64,000 nt of DNA from Owenia fusiformis (GCA_903813345.2 CAIIXF020000009.1:35519759-35583758); one strand, 5' to 3'; counted from the first letter of the stretch, positions 11,901 to 22,699 are shown. Made by a program: numbers and translations. The notes: generated by a model from the letters alone, not told the origin.

Positions 11901-14540
11901 GAAAGCAGTCAACGGTCAATGTGCATGTTTTGTTTCAGAAAGCAGTCATCGGTCAATGTGCATGTTTTGTTTCAGAAAGCAGTAAACGGTCAATATGCAT
12001 ATTAGGTTTCAGACGGCATGGCAGATGGGTGTGAAAAAAGATAATTTACAACTACTACTAGGAAAAACCACAGAACTCATCGGAGCATATGAACTAACCT
12101 TAATGACGAAACTCTTTTCTATTTTTTCCTTAATTATTCCCTTGGCTTCCGATAAAGCACACAGAATTGTGACATACCTGCAATGTTAATGAACAATCTT
12201 GGAATGAACTACCGATTCATGTAGTTTGTAAAGACGTCAATAACCTTATTCATTGTTTCGTAGCATTTCAGGAAAATAGGACACGTGATGAGTAACAGTT
12301 CAGGTGTAAAAAGGTAGGTGGTCCTATCAAATGTTGGTCCTACTCTCTATTGATTTATATGGTGACCTAATTACAATTATTTTCCTTATTATTTATACAG
12401 TCAGGGCCAGTAAGGGCCGTTAGGAAAGGGGACCATAATCCCCAGGGGACCATAATTTCTTTTACACCGGGAGTAACAGTAACAGTCACATATTCAGCAG
12501 TATTCAAAGTGTTCAGAAACGTAGTGATCTGGTCTACACAAGTAATACTTTCAACAAAAAATGTCATTCGCCTACCATTTGTTTACCCTGGCGTCTTCTG
12601 GTTTAAGTTCAAACGCTCTTTGCATCACTGCGTTAGCCTCGTCCAAAGTAGACTTGTGCTTCGACTTGTTCCTTTCTACTAAATGAACTAGAGCTACCGA
12701 ATGAATGAAACAAGCATATCTCCATAGGAAATTGGCGTCGTTCTTGTACTGAAATGTAAAAGTTACAACGTTTTAGTACCCAGAAGAATGCCCGGGCCAG
12801 AATGACCATTCAAAATGAACAATACTACTATGGCTAGGTCTAACGCGTGGCTGGATCTAATGTCTTACATTGTCTTTCTCTTTTGTCATGATGTCATAAA
12901 CATCTCGTATCTGTTGTGGCGTTCCAGCCCAGGTGATGTCGTCAAGTTTGTTTGAAGTAAGAAGGTCCTCTAAAGATGGTGGCCATTCGCCATATGACTC
13001 CCCATCCCTATAAATATACAATTGACACAAATTAAAACTACACCGACATAAAATATGATGTAAGCAGATTAGAATATGGTACCAAAAAACGTTAGGGAAT
13101 ATGGAAGAGTAGACACAGGCATGGGAAAACAGTAGCAGTCCCCGATATCCAATTAATGATCCAAATTACAAAGAAACAAGGTCTTAAGCACGTCCTAACT
13201 CCACCCAAAATCCAGGAATCGTGTTCACAATCCACAGCCACAAGACAATGATTGAGACATTTCTTTAATACATCAATTTAAGGTTCAAGAATATATTTCA
13301 TGGTCATCATTTCAATTTATTAAATTGTCTTTGAAATAATATGTTCATGACTTCAGAAGATTGTCTTAAATCCGACAATGGCTTAGCCTTTCAATACTTA
13401 CGGGATTTTTGTGAAGTTCATTACACCAATAGCATCACCGCACGTGTAACTCTGAAACAATAAAACATCACCCGTTTCAATAAAGTGTATTTAAACAAAC
13501 CATTTGGAGACTTCAAAATCAAGCATAAACGCCATTCTGATACTCATAGCATCTTTCTGTTTCTCCTGAAGGGCTGAGAAGAAATGAGATGTCATGGTTT
13601 ATCATGATGCATAAACGCTGGTATCTCCAACAGAAACACTTTAGCGTCTGGGTACCCGAATATGATGCTTCATCAAGACATATCATTCGATATTCATGCA
13701 CTTTTCCAATATTTAAATGTTTATTTTCATTTCTCATGTTATACATGTAGGCTCGTCTTATCTTCAGAGTTATATCATTTATGTTATAATATTTATTGTA
13801 CCGCTCTCAATGTGTTTGCATCTATTGGTTCTCTGATAGTTGTGCAGTCAAAATCGCCTCTTTGGCTCATCTTTAAGTTGTCACCATCGATCGAATAGAC
13901 AATCTGGAAACGTATGAGTACAAAAAGCCATTTATTTGACAGCTGAAAGTATAGTAAGTTAGTAGTATTGGTATATTTTGGTAAATGAGGATAAATATAA
14001 TATGTGTGGTCTTTATGACTTACGTGAATTTGACGACCATCAACTGTCATTTCTTCAAATTCCTTTCCAAGTTCAAATGTTGAAGTTGAACGTGTCCCAA
14101 ATTTAGACACTTCTTTGATGGTCCATTTGTTGCCATCTTGGGATATGAAGTGAGCGACTTCTGTGTCACTAAGGATGTTATTTCGGAAACCTTTTGACAA
14201 GCCTTAAAAATCACATAAAGTTATATAACAAGACTAGATAACTAAAATTGAATATAACCATTTGGATCAAAATGTTGAAAGGCTATGAAATTTGTCTTTT
14301 CATCACCATGACCGAACGCTCTACCAATGGGTCACGATACCTAAGTGCTCTATCAATGGGTAACCTGGTCGATATGTAGGCCTATACTTAAAATTTGATA
14401 GACAATAATAGAAGATAGTGTTTGATGAAAACAAGAGCATATATTGCATCTAGCCTACTCAGCTGTAACATACCTATTTTGAGGAGAAATTCCTCCATAT
14501 TATTCAGACTCACGAGCCTCCATCGTCCTTCTACAGCCAT
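2926..14540 (-). CDS. FABP-RMDN fusion gene, copy 1 (11 coding exons, 382 aa)
   Basis: Exons by hand splicing, all with GT..AG borders and matching phases: 14540-14474, 14202-14024, 13903-13802, 13451-13402, 13007-12869, 12748-12576, 12177-12099, 8381-8304, 4085-3936, 3616-3536, 2976-2926 (1149 nt with stop). E1-E4 encode a complete lipid-binding beta-barrel: it starts [10 protein letters not shown], has GNKWTIKE and GKEFEE, and ends with [11 protein letters not shown]. Exon sizes 67/179/102 and the phase 1 then 0 introns match FABP genes. Instead of a stop, E4 runs in phase into E5-E11, which resemble RMDN/FAM82 TPR proteins ([54 protein letters not shown]). The ATG at 14540 has a favourable context (AAC before it, G after). 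No signal peptide or membrane segment is seen, so a cytosolic lipid-binding protein is inferred. The E7-E8 intron holds tRNA-Leu genes, a minisatellite and a TIR element. Splicing is unproven. Confidence 0.8.
3218..3309 (-). pseudogene. chimeric exon made from E11 and E10
   Basis: Between E11 and E10 of copy 1 is a third exon-like block with an acceptor and a donor. It opens like the terminal exon ([10 protein letters not shown]) but continues into the end of E10 in another frame, and finishes at the E10 donor. Spliced after E10 it would add about 22 residues and then hit a stop at 3243-3241, giving a different C-terminus. It probably arose by partial tandem duplication of E10-E11 with an internal deletion. 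Confidence 0.6.
4517..8262. mobile_element. composite foldback element with repetitive arms
   Basis: Inserted in the E8-E9 intron of copy 1. The other three cassettes show the uninterrupted site, and AGTACA is repeated at both edges. Ends read ATGGTTGGCCTATTAGTATA inward. Two element bodies lie head to tail (about 4517-6780 and 6781-8218), followed by an extra end copy (8219-8262). The arms of about 280 bp are packed with short words such as GGCGTAATT and GCGTTAATTACG. No coding region is seen. Superfamily unknown. Confidence 0.75.
5045..5919. mobile_element. TA-flanked MITE with long inverted arms, nested in the foldback element
   Basis: 875 bp with TIR CACTCCCCTCCATAAGTTTG, flanked by TA on both sides. 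The sister body at about 7335 has the empty site. The arms, about 5045-5290 and 5690-5919, are imperfect inverted repeats. The TA duplication fits the Tc1/mariner group. No transposase frame is seen. Confidence 0.8.
8460..9074. other. intron spacer with a truncated MITE end
   Basis: Contains, near 8561, one end of the MITE that is complete at 22700-22915 (CAGGGTGGGCC followed by an A run). The rest is duplicated intron spacer also seen near 22920-23400 and 46860-47110. No gene. Confidence 0.5.
9075..9155 (-). tRNA. tRNA-Leu, anticodon AAG
   Basis: Matches the 1038-1118 copy throughout: 81 bases, anticodon loop TTAAGGC, intact A box (TGGCCGAGCGG) and B box (GGTTCGAATCC). A T6 terminator follows on the minus strand. 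It lies inside the E7-E8 intron of fusion copy 1, in the same direction as the host gene. Confidence 0.95.
9440..9716. mobile_element. small TIR element (MITE) between two tRNA genes
   Basis: Perfect 18-bp TIRs (AGTTCAACAAGTTAAACC), with ATTATTAAT repeated just outside both ends. Matching spacers near 23987, 31610 and 47690 lack it. Inside are further hairpins: one based on TTAAACCCAATACCACGG, and a right-hand one (9645-9710) that also occurs near 17483-17545. Confidence 0.75.
9854..9933 (-). tRNA. tRNA-Leu, anticodon UAG
   Basis: 80-base copy with anticodon loop TTTAGGC and all stems intact. A T5 terminator follows. It pairs with the AAG gene at 9075 in the recurring AAG-UAG order. Confidence 0.95.
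10310..10722. mobile_element. insertion in the spacer, with an inverted relative at 16.05-16.39 kb
   Basis: The copy 2 spacer (near 52795-52806) runs straight across this point, so about 410 bp were gained here. Part of it (about 10380-10570) matches 16060-16250 in inverted orientation. Ends are not sharply defined. No gene. Confidence 0.5.
10730..10782 (-). pseudogene. tRNA-Leu relic (3' half)
   Basis: T arm and variable-region remnant with many substitutions. An almost equal relic lies at 52811-52862 at the same distance from E7 of copy 2, so it predates the duplication of the two genes. Confidence 0.6.
11098..12014. repeat. 37-bp minisatellite, about 24 copies
   Basis: Tandem unit built on GCATGTTTTGTTTCAGAAAG followed by CAGTCAACGGTCAATGT. 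Because 37 is not a multiple of 3 and the unit lacks stops, all three plus-strand frames stay open for 280-330 codons. These frames are artefacts. The array starts about 85 bp past the E7 donor of copy 1. The matching place in copy 2 (about 53150-53215) has fewer than two units. Confidence 0.95.
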
Positions 14541-16572
14541 GTTCCTGTGCCTAGGGCGTACGAACTCTTACCAAATTTACGCCCTTTCACTCTATCACTG
14601 GACAAGATGTCGATCAAAAGACGATTCGATCAGCTGCTGTTACAGCACCGGGAAATTCGAAGACAACGGCGTTCAATATTATCACCTAACCACTTTCATT
14701 ATTGGCTACAGCTCTCCCTAGTAGTGGATTTTGTCGATACTACAATCCAGAAATACCAAACCAATATTGAATGTACGCTTCGTTGGACTTCGTTGGCTCG
14801 CGGTCGTTAGTTATTTATTCCCCTGGGGCGCCCTCGGGTCATTACACATTAAAATGCATGTCCTTATGCCTTTATTTATGGATCTGTCATCTGTCTAGTC
14901 ATAAAATAAAGCCGGAATTGTAGAAATGTTAAAAAAGTTTAGCCATTTTGAGATTTAATAATCTTTAAAATTGAACCCTTCAATGACTGTATCATGTTCC
15001 ACATAGGTGGGTAGGTGGGTATGAGGTAGGAGGTTTTTTATACAAAGCCTCGGAAAAGTCAAATTGGACACATCTATTGTATTCTAAAATTTGGCGCATG
15101 TAATGTTTCTGTTACAATGGAAAAAACTGAATGTAATTTTGAACAAATTAATATAACTCATCGGATGGGTGCCGAACTGAAAATCGGGGCAAATATGTCC
15201 AACAAAAAGAAGATGATTTTTCTATTAAAAAAGATGTAGCTATGAACAGACAAACTATGAATTACATTTTTCTGTCGGCATTGACACGTCCACTTGATGT
15301 TTACATTAAAACGAGTTTGGCGTGTAAAATATTCACGCTCAGGTGAATTTCACAGCTGTACCTGTGATCACCATTTGCTTTATTATGTCGCTAAACAGCA
15401 TTAAAAATTGGCCAGCATAAGATGATTGCTGATTTAACGTTGCCTTTGTTGTTGATATATCTTCCGGCATGTAAAATTGATTTCACGTCGTTCACATACC
15501 GATTTAAAGCATCCAGAACCCAAAAGTGTTACGATTTTACTCCATATTGTAGTATACCCATTGCCCACACTGTTATAAAAATATGAATACCAGTGGGTTT
15601 CCTCAGCCATATGAAATGTCAACAATGCACTATCGTGTTAGTGTCTTATATGTTTAATTTTGAAAAATGTCAAGGCTGGGGTTAACAAGTGTTGTATTAA
15701 TCGGATTTATGGTTTGTAGAAAAAAACGGGTACCGGATACTAAATCCTCCATGCTGGGTTCCGACTTGGTACCCGGTACCCGGTCGAAAAAGCCGAGTTC
15801 CCAAAAACCGGGTATACGTTTCTTTACAGTAGACTAGAACAGGAATAAAGCTTGTACTCCCTTTATTTACGTCATATTTCACTGGTGATCCGCTCGATTA
15901 CGCTTGTTACCGAAACAGTTCGTTTTGGTAACAAAATGTTGGATTTCCAGCGCCTGATAGATCGACAGATGAAATGATGTAAATTGTTCGGGATTTTCAT
16001 TTCTTTTAGGTGATTTCGTTTTTCGCTTTTTTGGACTACCTATTTTTAATGTTATGAGTATTGGCTATCAATTTTTCCATTTTTCTTCAACATGTATTGT
16101 AAATTATTATGACTTCAGTATGAATGAAATGTCCCTTGGTGTTCTGGTCCTGGATTGTGATATTGGTTCTGTATTGGAGGGGGAGGGGGATGTTAGACAT
16201 TGTTTCTTTACACGTTAGATCTTGGTTTTGGGAAATATAGGGTCTACTTTTCTTATGACAGATTTACACGTACAATTTGCTTTTCTTGTTGGGTTTCTTT
16301 AAAGTTTTTAGTCACCCTTCCCTTTTGGCATTTGCGCTTATATATTGTATTAGGCCATCTATCAAAAGTAACTTCATATACATGTACATACTTATCTATA
16401 CAGGGTGATCAAAAAATAAGGTAAAAGTATCTGACATTTTGCGAATATTGGTTTTAACATCCTGATTTGGTCAGAATATACCTAGTACATTTCTTAATTA
16501 GAACATATACATATATAACTTCTGTCATTTGATTGGTCAATATTATAGTTGCCATGGCCGAAAAGTAGGGGC
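14541..16572. other. region upstream of fusion copy 1, no gene seen
   Basis: The first 300 bp hold the presumed promoter and 5' UTR, but I see no clear TATA box. Near 15725-15825 is a palindromic GGTACC-rich patch. Positions 15880-15960 match 27041-27110 and 40620-40690, a recurring block of the duplicated unit. Positions 16060-16390 are an inverted relative of 10240-10570. Confidence 0.5.
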
Positions 16573-16694
16573 AATATTGTCGAATACACCAAGCAGGGCT
16601 AGGCACAAACGTTTTCCGTACCCCAAACGACCGAAGTGAGTGAAGGGTTCGAAAGCTTTTGTGCCTAGCCCTAAGGGGTGTATTCAACGATATT
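16573..16694. repeat. large hairpin-forming inverted repeat
   Basis: Arms of about 40 bp (left includes CGAATACACC and AGGGCTAGGCACAAA; right has their complements) enclose a loop of about 35 bp. It lies just before a second inverted pair, GAGGATTGGCTCCCAGA near 16808 and its complement near 17081, so this stretch is probably an unclassified foldback element. Confidence 0.6.
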
Positions 16695-17252
16695 ACACCT
16701 GCTCTGAGGTCTATATTACGATTCGAACATGAAAACTCACCAAAATGTTTCGAATATTCATCATGGTCCGCCATTTCTACGACCCACCGCTATAACGTCA
16801 CACCAAGGAGGATTGGCTCCCAGAGTGCAACATCGATATTCTGTCCCATATATAGGCATGTCGTGCTACAAAATTTGAATTCCAACGACCGCCATTTTGT
16901 TCACTTCAACATTTGAATCGTGAATTTTGGTCTTATTTCCTAACGAAAAATTCCAAAACTCACAGGAAATAATCAAGATTTTGGTTCAAATCTTTTGAAC
17001 TGTTTATTTTGAATTTATAATCGGTTTTAATTTCAGAAAATAACGACATTTCGGTGTTTTCATTGTTGGAAAATATCGAGTTCGATTCTGGGAGCCAATC
17101 CTCCTTGACGTCACACATTACACGTATTATCAGGGGTATTGATCACGACTATATAACGGGTGAAATGTTGACTTTGTGTACAGTTTATAGAAGGCGTTAA
17201 TACAGTCATGTTCGAATCTCTATTCTCGCCTATACGGGTTTTTGCTAACAAT

Positions 17253-19408
17253 AGAGAATTTTCGTTATAAGTTGTTTCAAAAACTTATACGTATACTTAT
17301 AGTTTAAAGGGTCTTGTCGAACTAAAATCAATTCAAATTGATTTTCATAATCTGTACCAAGTGGGGCATAACTATTCCCGATATAGTCAAGCTCCATCAT
17401 CAACTAGGGACTGCGAATACAATGTCCTTTGCTAGTGTCAATTATGAACACGATAAACTAAACGCTAGTAGTCCAAAAACATTAGACCTAGCCCGGGCCT
17501 CGTTTCTTATCTGACATGTGTTATGGCCCGGCTAGGTCTAACCTCCATGACCATTTTGCCTTTGATGCGTTAATTTAATCGTTCAGCAGGTTTCGACAAG
17601 CGGAACAAATTAAACCCTGAAAACATGGCAATATTACACAAAGAATGTGATTCAAACATGCATACATACCTTATAAACACATACACCCCGTCCCGTATCC
17701 CCCTTAGACCCTATTGATGCATAATTACGAAAATATTGGAGACAGGTTTGGAATATGACGAAAATGTCGGTCAGTTTCGGTAACATCGAAATTGCAAATC
17801 GTTTCAGGAATTAACCGTCATCACGGCACTGCATTAACGAACAGTGGGTTTGCAATAGTATAGTTTCCATATAGCTTTTGAAATCTCGCTAAATCTCGTT
17901 TTTCGTGAGATTTTAAGAGACTTGCATATTAGACCTCTTATGACTTACATTAACTTCTTTTAAATGGTATATTTGAATTCAGTGGAATGTTTTCTCCTAG
18001 AATAGCTTTGATTTACACAGTTATGTAATTTGAATAATTTTCTATGACAATTTAAAAAAAGTTGGGCCAAATGTCCATAGATGCAATGCTAAAATTCTTT
18101 AAAACCGTGGATTATTTGTATGTCAATCAACATTAGCATGTTTAATCACAACATGTTCATAAACAGGGTCATCATGTGGTATATCATTCAAGTTTTATAC
18201 AGATTCAACAAACACACTTTGATAAATCATGAAATTAAGCCACTTTTCCAAGATTTTAGCATGTAAGTGAATGGAGCTCTAGCCAGAGTTAAAAGCTGAA
18301 TAAAAGATGGCAGCACGAGATTTCATTGATTTTTCTGCTATTTAGAAACTATCCTATTAATAACTATTTTGCGTGTATACACGCGCTATATAAATTAAAC
18401 AAAGATACCCGTTATCCTCAAAATTGATCTTTTTATCCCGAGTAATCGCGATAATAATTATCAATCTATTTGACAACAATTTCGTTTCGCTGGTAGTTTA
18501 ATTTTACGATCCGGGACACTCAGACGAACAGACACAATGACGGAACATGCGGAAATGTCACTTTAGAGATTGGTAAGTGTGGCCTCATTTTACTCGTATA
18601 AATGAACATTTAACACAAAAATATTGTGTTAAATCGCTTGATGTTATGTGTTTTTATATTATTGTCAAGTATCAGTTGCACGTTATCGCGGAAAAATGGT
18701 TTCGATGTATTCAGAACTTGCATCAAAGGAAAGAATAGCAAGGAGGTTAAACTCAATAACGGCCCCAACAAAATTCCTAATAATAAAGAACGCCGTTATT
18801 GAGTTTAACGACGTTGAACTAAACGCTAGTTGACGGGTCCTTGTAGTGTACGATAAACAAGACCCTTTAAAGTGAATCACTACACGAACGAGTCGATCAT
18901 TTCAAAGTTCTCATGAAATTATAAGGTCAATTTTTAAGTTTTTACGTATAAAAGGGCCTTTATACGCAGATTATAAACTTACAGAGTTGGATCTCCGCAT
19001 AGTATATGTGTGGACCTACTGACCAGAATGGCTTATTAAAATTAATCGGCTGAATAGGCATAGTATCCAATCAAACAGCTCGATTCATTCATTAGCTGAA
19101 CTAATTCTCCCTTCGTTATTTCTACAAGGTGATTCAAAACGATCATCTACAAAAAATATATTTGAGAGTAGATAAATCTGTAAAACCCGCGTGCTATATC
19201 AGCCCTATTTGATTCTAGAAAACACATATGACACAACTTAACATGCTTTACATCAAGGGGGTACGGATGGTATGCCATTGGCCCTTTTTATTACCGTCCT
19301 AGGAGATATTTCCCGACGAATTAGGACATTATGAAACACCTTGTTTATTGGGTTTATAAGTATAAGTATACGTATAAGTTTTTAAAAAACTTATAACGAA
19401 AATTCTCT
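17253..19408. mobile_element. TIR element with 3-bp AAT duplication (copy A)
   Basis: Ends read AGAGAATTTTCGTTATAAGT inward. AAT precedes the left end and AGT (mutated AAT) follows the right end. The empty site is preserved near 28222. Without its insertion the body is about 0.8 kb and closely matches copy B at 41134-44019. No transposase frame is seen, so it is non-autonomous. Confidence 0.75.
17469..18829. mobile_element. insertion of about 1.36 kb with 13-bp target duplication
   Basis: The 13-mer AACTAAACGCTAG stands on both sides; copy B (about 43430) has it once without the insert. The insert opens with a TAGACCTAGCCCGGGCC hairpin (17483-17545) and closes with a perfect 16-bp inverted repeat (18747-18762 and 18793-18808). 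The duplication length would suit a retroelement, but I see no reverse transcriptase or A tail. Confidence 0.7.
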
Positions 19409-20001
19409 AGTATTCTACAAAGTGCTTGATGAGTTTATTTTATGTCTGGTCGAACACTAGGAATATATGTAGAATGTAGTTTGACGACGCCAGGGCTTTT
19501 ATAGAGGTTACTTTGAAATGCAACATCGCATTTATAAGAACTGAAACTGTTTCACTGGGAAAGTGAACACATCAGAGATAAACAAATTGTTGAAAAGGTA
19601 AATGTAATGTATATTGATCATCCTGTGATTCACAAAGTAATTCTATAACGTATTGAAATCGTAATACATTTTTTTGTTAACGCCCCCATGGAACTTTCCA
19701 ATATTACCTGCCTTCTTTAATTTTGAGTAGCAAAAGGTCAAGGTGTTTATTTGAAAGGCGTATTGTTCTTAATCAATTTACAGTACAGGTAAAGTATCAT
19801 AATATGTTCTTTCCAGGATCGTCACTTTGTCCACCATATTGGGATTGCTTGCATTATAACATCGATTTCTGAGTACAAACTCCATCAAGTTCATTTTTGT
19901 GAATCTCTCGTTCATTGTGGAATCAACCCTCAGTTATATATGTCAACTATTGCAGATGATTACAGCTCCCACTGGTTTTCAAGAGCATGAAGAATTCATT
20001 T
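19409..20001. other. duplicated 3' flank of a tail cassette
   Basis: Matches 28222-28772 and 44020-44643. No separate gene. Confidence 0.5.
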
Positions 20002-21547
20002 TTATTTCTTATGTTTTGATAGTAGCTGCTGTAGTTGTGGTTGAAATATCTTGTCCTGAAACAACAAAATCAAACATTTGGAGAGTATGAACATAATAAA
20101 TTTCAGTTGCATATATATCCGTATGAATTTTTATATAAAACAATAACTCCCAATTTCTTTTAATTTTGGAAGATCTCCTAAGAAATATCACTCAAAATTG
20201 TTGTAAGAAAAAGTCTGATCAGCTATACACCTTAATGACTCGCAACAGAAGTCATGAACTCATAAGGATGGTATGACTCCACCAATAACGTACGTCTTGT
20301 GATACAATTGGACATGGTATGGCCCTCTGTAGAATCTCAATACCTTTGTCAACCTTTTTCTGGTCAATCATTGCCTACTAGAAACAGAATTCATCACATA
20401 AATCTGACCTATGCACGGGGAATTTCTATGGAACCCGAAGCCATGTGATACCGTTTGGTAAATGTATTTTACATTATCATTACCCTGGCATCATCGGGGC
20501 ATACCCACACGGTATGATGGCTACGCAAGGGGCTATATTATCTTGGATTCTGCCCGTAGGTTTCTGCCTCCTTGCCTTATTGGTATTTTGACTAAACTTG
20601 ATATATGACGTGTCTGTGAGAGATTTAAAAATTGCATATCTTCTGAAAATGATGATCGCCTGTTTACGATTTCTGATAGTTACAATTAGAATTCTGTACC
20701 TTTGCTAAGTAGAATGAATTTTCCTTCCATTCTGGCCATATTTCATTAGCTTTGAGGAGGTCTCCAACTCCTTCAGGGACAGTTGCTGTTGGTGGTGTCG
20801 CGAAAAATGTCGCTGCAAGTTTCCTTTCTATCCAGCTAAGGGACGCCACCTATAAAAATCAAAGCGTTCAATAAGTTACTTTTTGCTGTTTGACTGTATT
20901 AGACACATTGATCTATATATTTCATACGAGAGCAACACCACACTACAGGGTGCCAAATAAATATGTTCTCCCCTTAATTTCAAAAGGAATAAACGTTTGT
21001 GCATAAAAGTGCATCTAGTTGAGCTAGTCATCTGAAATTCTTGTATAGTTGCTCCATGAAGCCTAGCTAGTTTAATGTACTACAGAACAATTCAGATATC
21101 ATGCAGACAGAAAAGTTATGCAACATTATGTGGATGTTAAAGCTGGTGGGGTGAGAATATATTTATTTGACACCTGTACAAAACAAATGAATTATATCAC
21201 ACCACATTAAAGCATACAATTACGTTCGTGTGAAACTATACACACTAATAGGAGGGTAAAGCTACACGTAAGCGTTCTAAGCGAACTTAACGTGAACGTG
21301 TGATATTACGACTCATGCAATCACCTTGCCTCTCTCAATTGAATTTTTCTTGTACTGTTATACTCAATCGGGCAAATAAATACGACGAAAGGAAGAACTG
21401 AAGTCTAGAGATGCTACACTTTCAAGGGAAGTACAAGTTAAATACGTGTAGTTACAACCTCCAAATTACCTCAAGGCACCATCGTCCTCTTAGATAATAC
21501 GCCACTGGGTCATCAGGATTCAGAGAAATAGCCTTGTCAATTCGTTC
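20002..21547 (-). CDS. orphan RMDN tail cassette II (E8-E11), intact
   Basis: Four exons at 21547-21470, 20849-20700, 20374-20294 and 20055-20002 repeat E8-E11 of the fusion gene, with the same lengths (78/150/81/54 nt), phases and splice borders, all open. Differences from copy 2 are few (one E-to-G change in E9; A-to-G in E10). No E1-E7 block precedes it within about 32 kb, so it is either an alternative tail for the gene starting at 55462 or a silent duplicate. It cannot be translated alone, because it begins at a phase-0 acceptor without an initiator. Confidence 0.7.
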
Positions 21548-21593
21548 CTACAAACATGAGAAACACGTACATAAAAATGAACGAAATATAGTA

Positions 21594-22569
21594 CAGGGTG
21601 ACCCAAAAAAAATGCAACCCTCCATTTCGTCAATATTTTTCTTAAATGGAGGTAAATTGCTCTGAGATTTGGCACACAAGGACTTCATTCTATGTGGGAT
21701 CCTTTGGCAAAGTTTTAATAATCATAGTCTTATATTGATAGAGTTATGGTTGTTTCAAAATATGCTCCAGATGTCGTCAATTTCGCTGAAAACAAACTTG
21801 CAATGTTCAAGGAAAACTGTGCATAACACGTATGCATTTTCCCCATGGGTATGTCTCAATTTTTTGCAGCCATTGCTTATTGGAGTTCTGCAATTGCTGT
21901 AGGGTTATTTTCATACACATTATCCTTTAAATAATCCCGTATATTGAAGTCAGGGGCATTGAGATCAAGACTGTGGGATGACCATGGGTCCTCCATCCTA
22001 GGAGAGATAATCTTCTCATAGAAATGACTAGTGAGCCAGGCTATGCTATCATTAGAAGTGTGAAGAGTAGCTCCATCCTTCTAGAACCACTGTTCTTGTC
22101 TATTGAAGCCTCTATGTCACTCTAGAATTGCCTAGAACTTCCTGGGAACGCCAATATTGTGCTGTGTGTTAACAGTAACAGTGTTGCCATTATCAACCTC
22201 AAACCAAAAGGGGCTGATGATTTCATGTTTGGAAATTGGCAGCCCAAGCTGTGCATTTAACAGAATGAAGGGGCCTGTGAAGCACGTTATCTGGAATTTG
22301 TGATCCCAGATCACATTATTTCTTGAGTTTATATCTTCAGAAAGAAGGGAATGTGATTCATCCGAAAACCTAACATTGGAAATGGACGACATTTGGAGCA
22401 TATTTTGGAACGACCTTAACTCTATCAATATAAGACTATGATTATTGAAACTTTGCCAGAGGATCCCACATTGAATGAAGTCCTTGTGTGCCAAATTTTA
22501 GAGCAATTAACCTCCATTTAGGAAAAATATTCGAGAAATGGAGGGTTGCATTTTTTTTGGGTCACCCTG
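21594..22569. mobile_element. foldback mariner-like element with transposase fragments
   Basis: 976 bp, TIR CAGGGTGACCCAAAAAAAAT, TA on both sides. The intact TA site is visible in the other cassettes (for example near 30350). Each end carries an inverted copy of the same coding piece (MAHKDFI.CGILWQSF), read inward from both sides. The right-hand, minus-strand copy (22494-22132) extends over 120 codons and has FSDES and DNGNTVTVN, typical of IS630/Tc1/mariner DDE transposases. Only one catalytic aspartate region remains, so the enzyme is dead. Confidence 0.85.
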
Positions 22570-22699
22570 TATTATATGTTAAAACGTTTTTTAAATATAT
22601 TTGGATGATCATGACTGGTCAGTGATCATAACCCAACTAGAAAAGTATTTGAATCTTTCTTCTCTCTATTGTTATATTAAAGATCGAATAAAAAAAATA

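Noticed and set aside
11098-12014. CRISPR-like array
   Set aside because: Units are contiguous with no unique spacers, in animal DNA; it is a minisatellite.
11054-12034. Three overlapping open frames of 276-326 codons on the plus strand
   Set aside because: They are produced by the 37-bp minisatellite, whose unit lacks stops; all three frames read the same peptide in rotation.
20664-20849. Short frames beginning [10 protein letters not shown] as separate small genes (also at 3900 and 45307)
   Set aside because: They are internal exons (E9) of the fusion gene, bounded by an acceptor on one side and a GTAC donor on the other; the apparent start is a GTG valine codon.
21669-21902. Stand-alone protein starting MAHKDFI
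   Set aside because: It is the inverted partner of the transposase fragment in the foldback element, not a gene.
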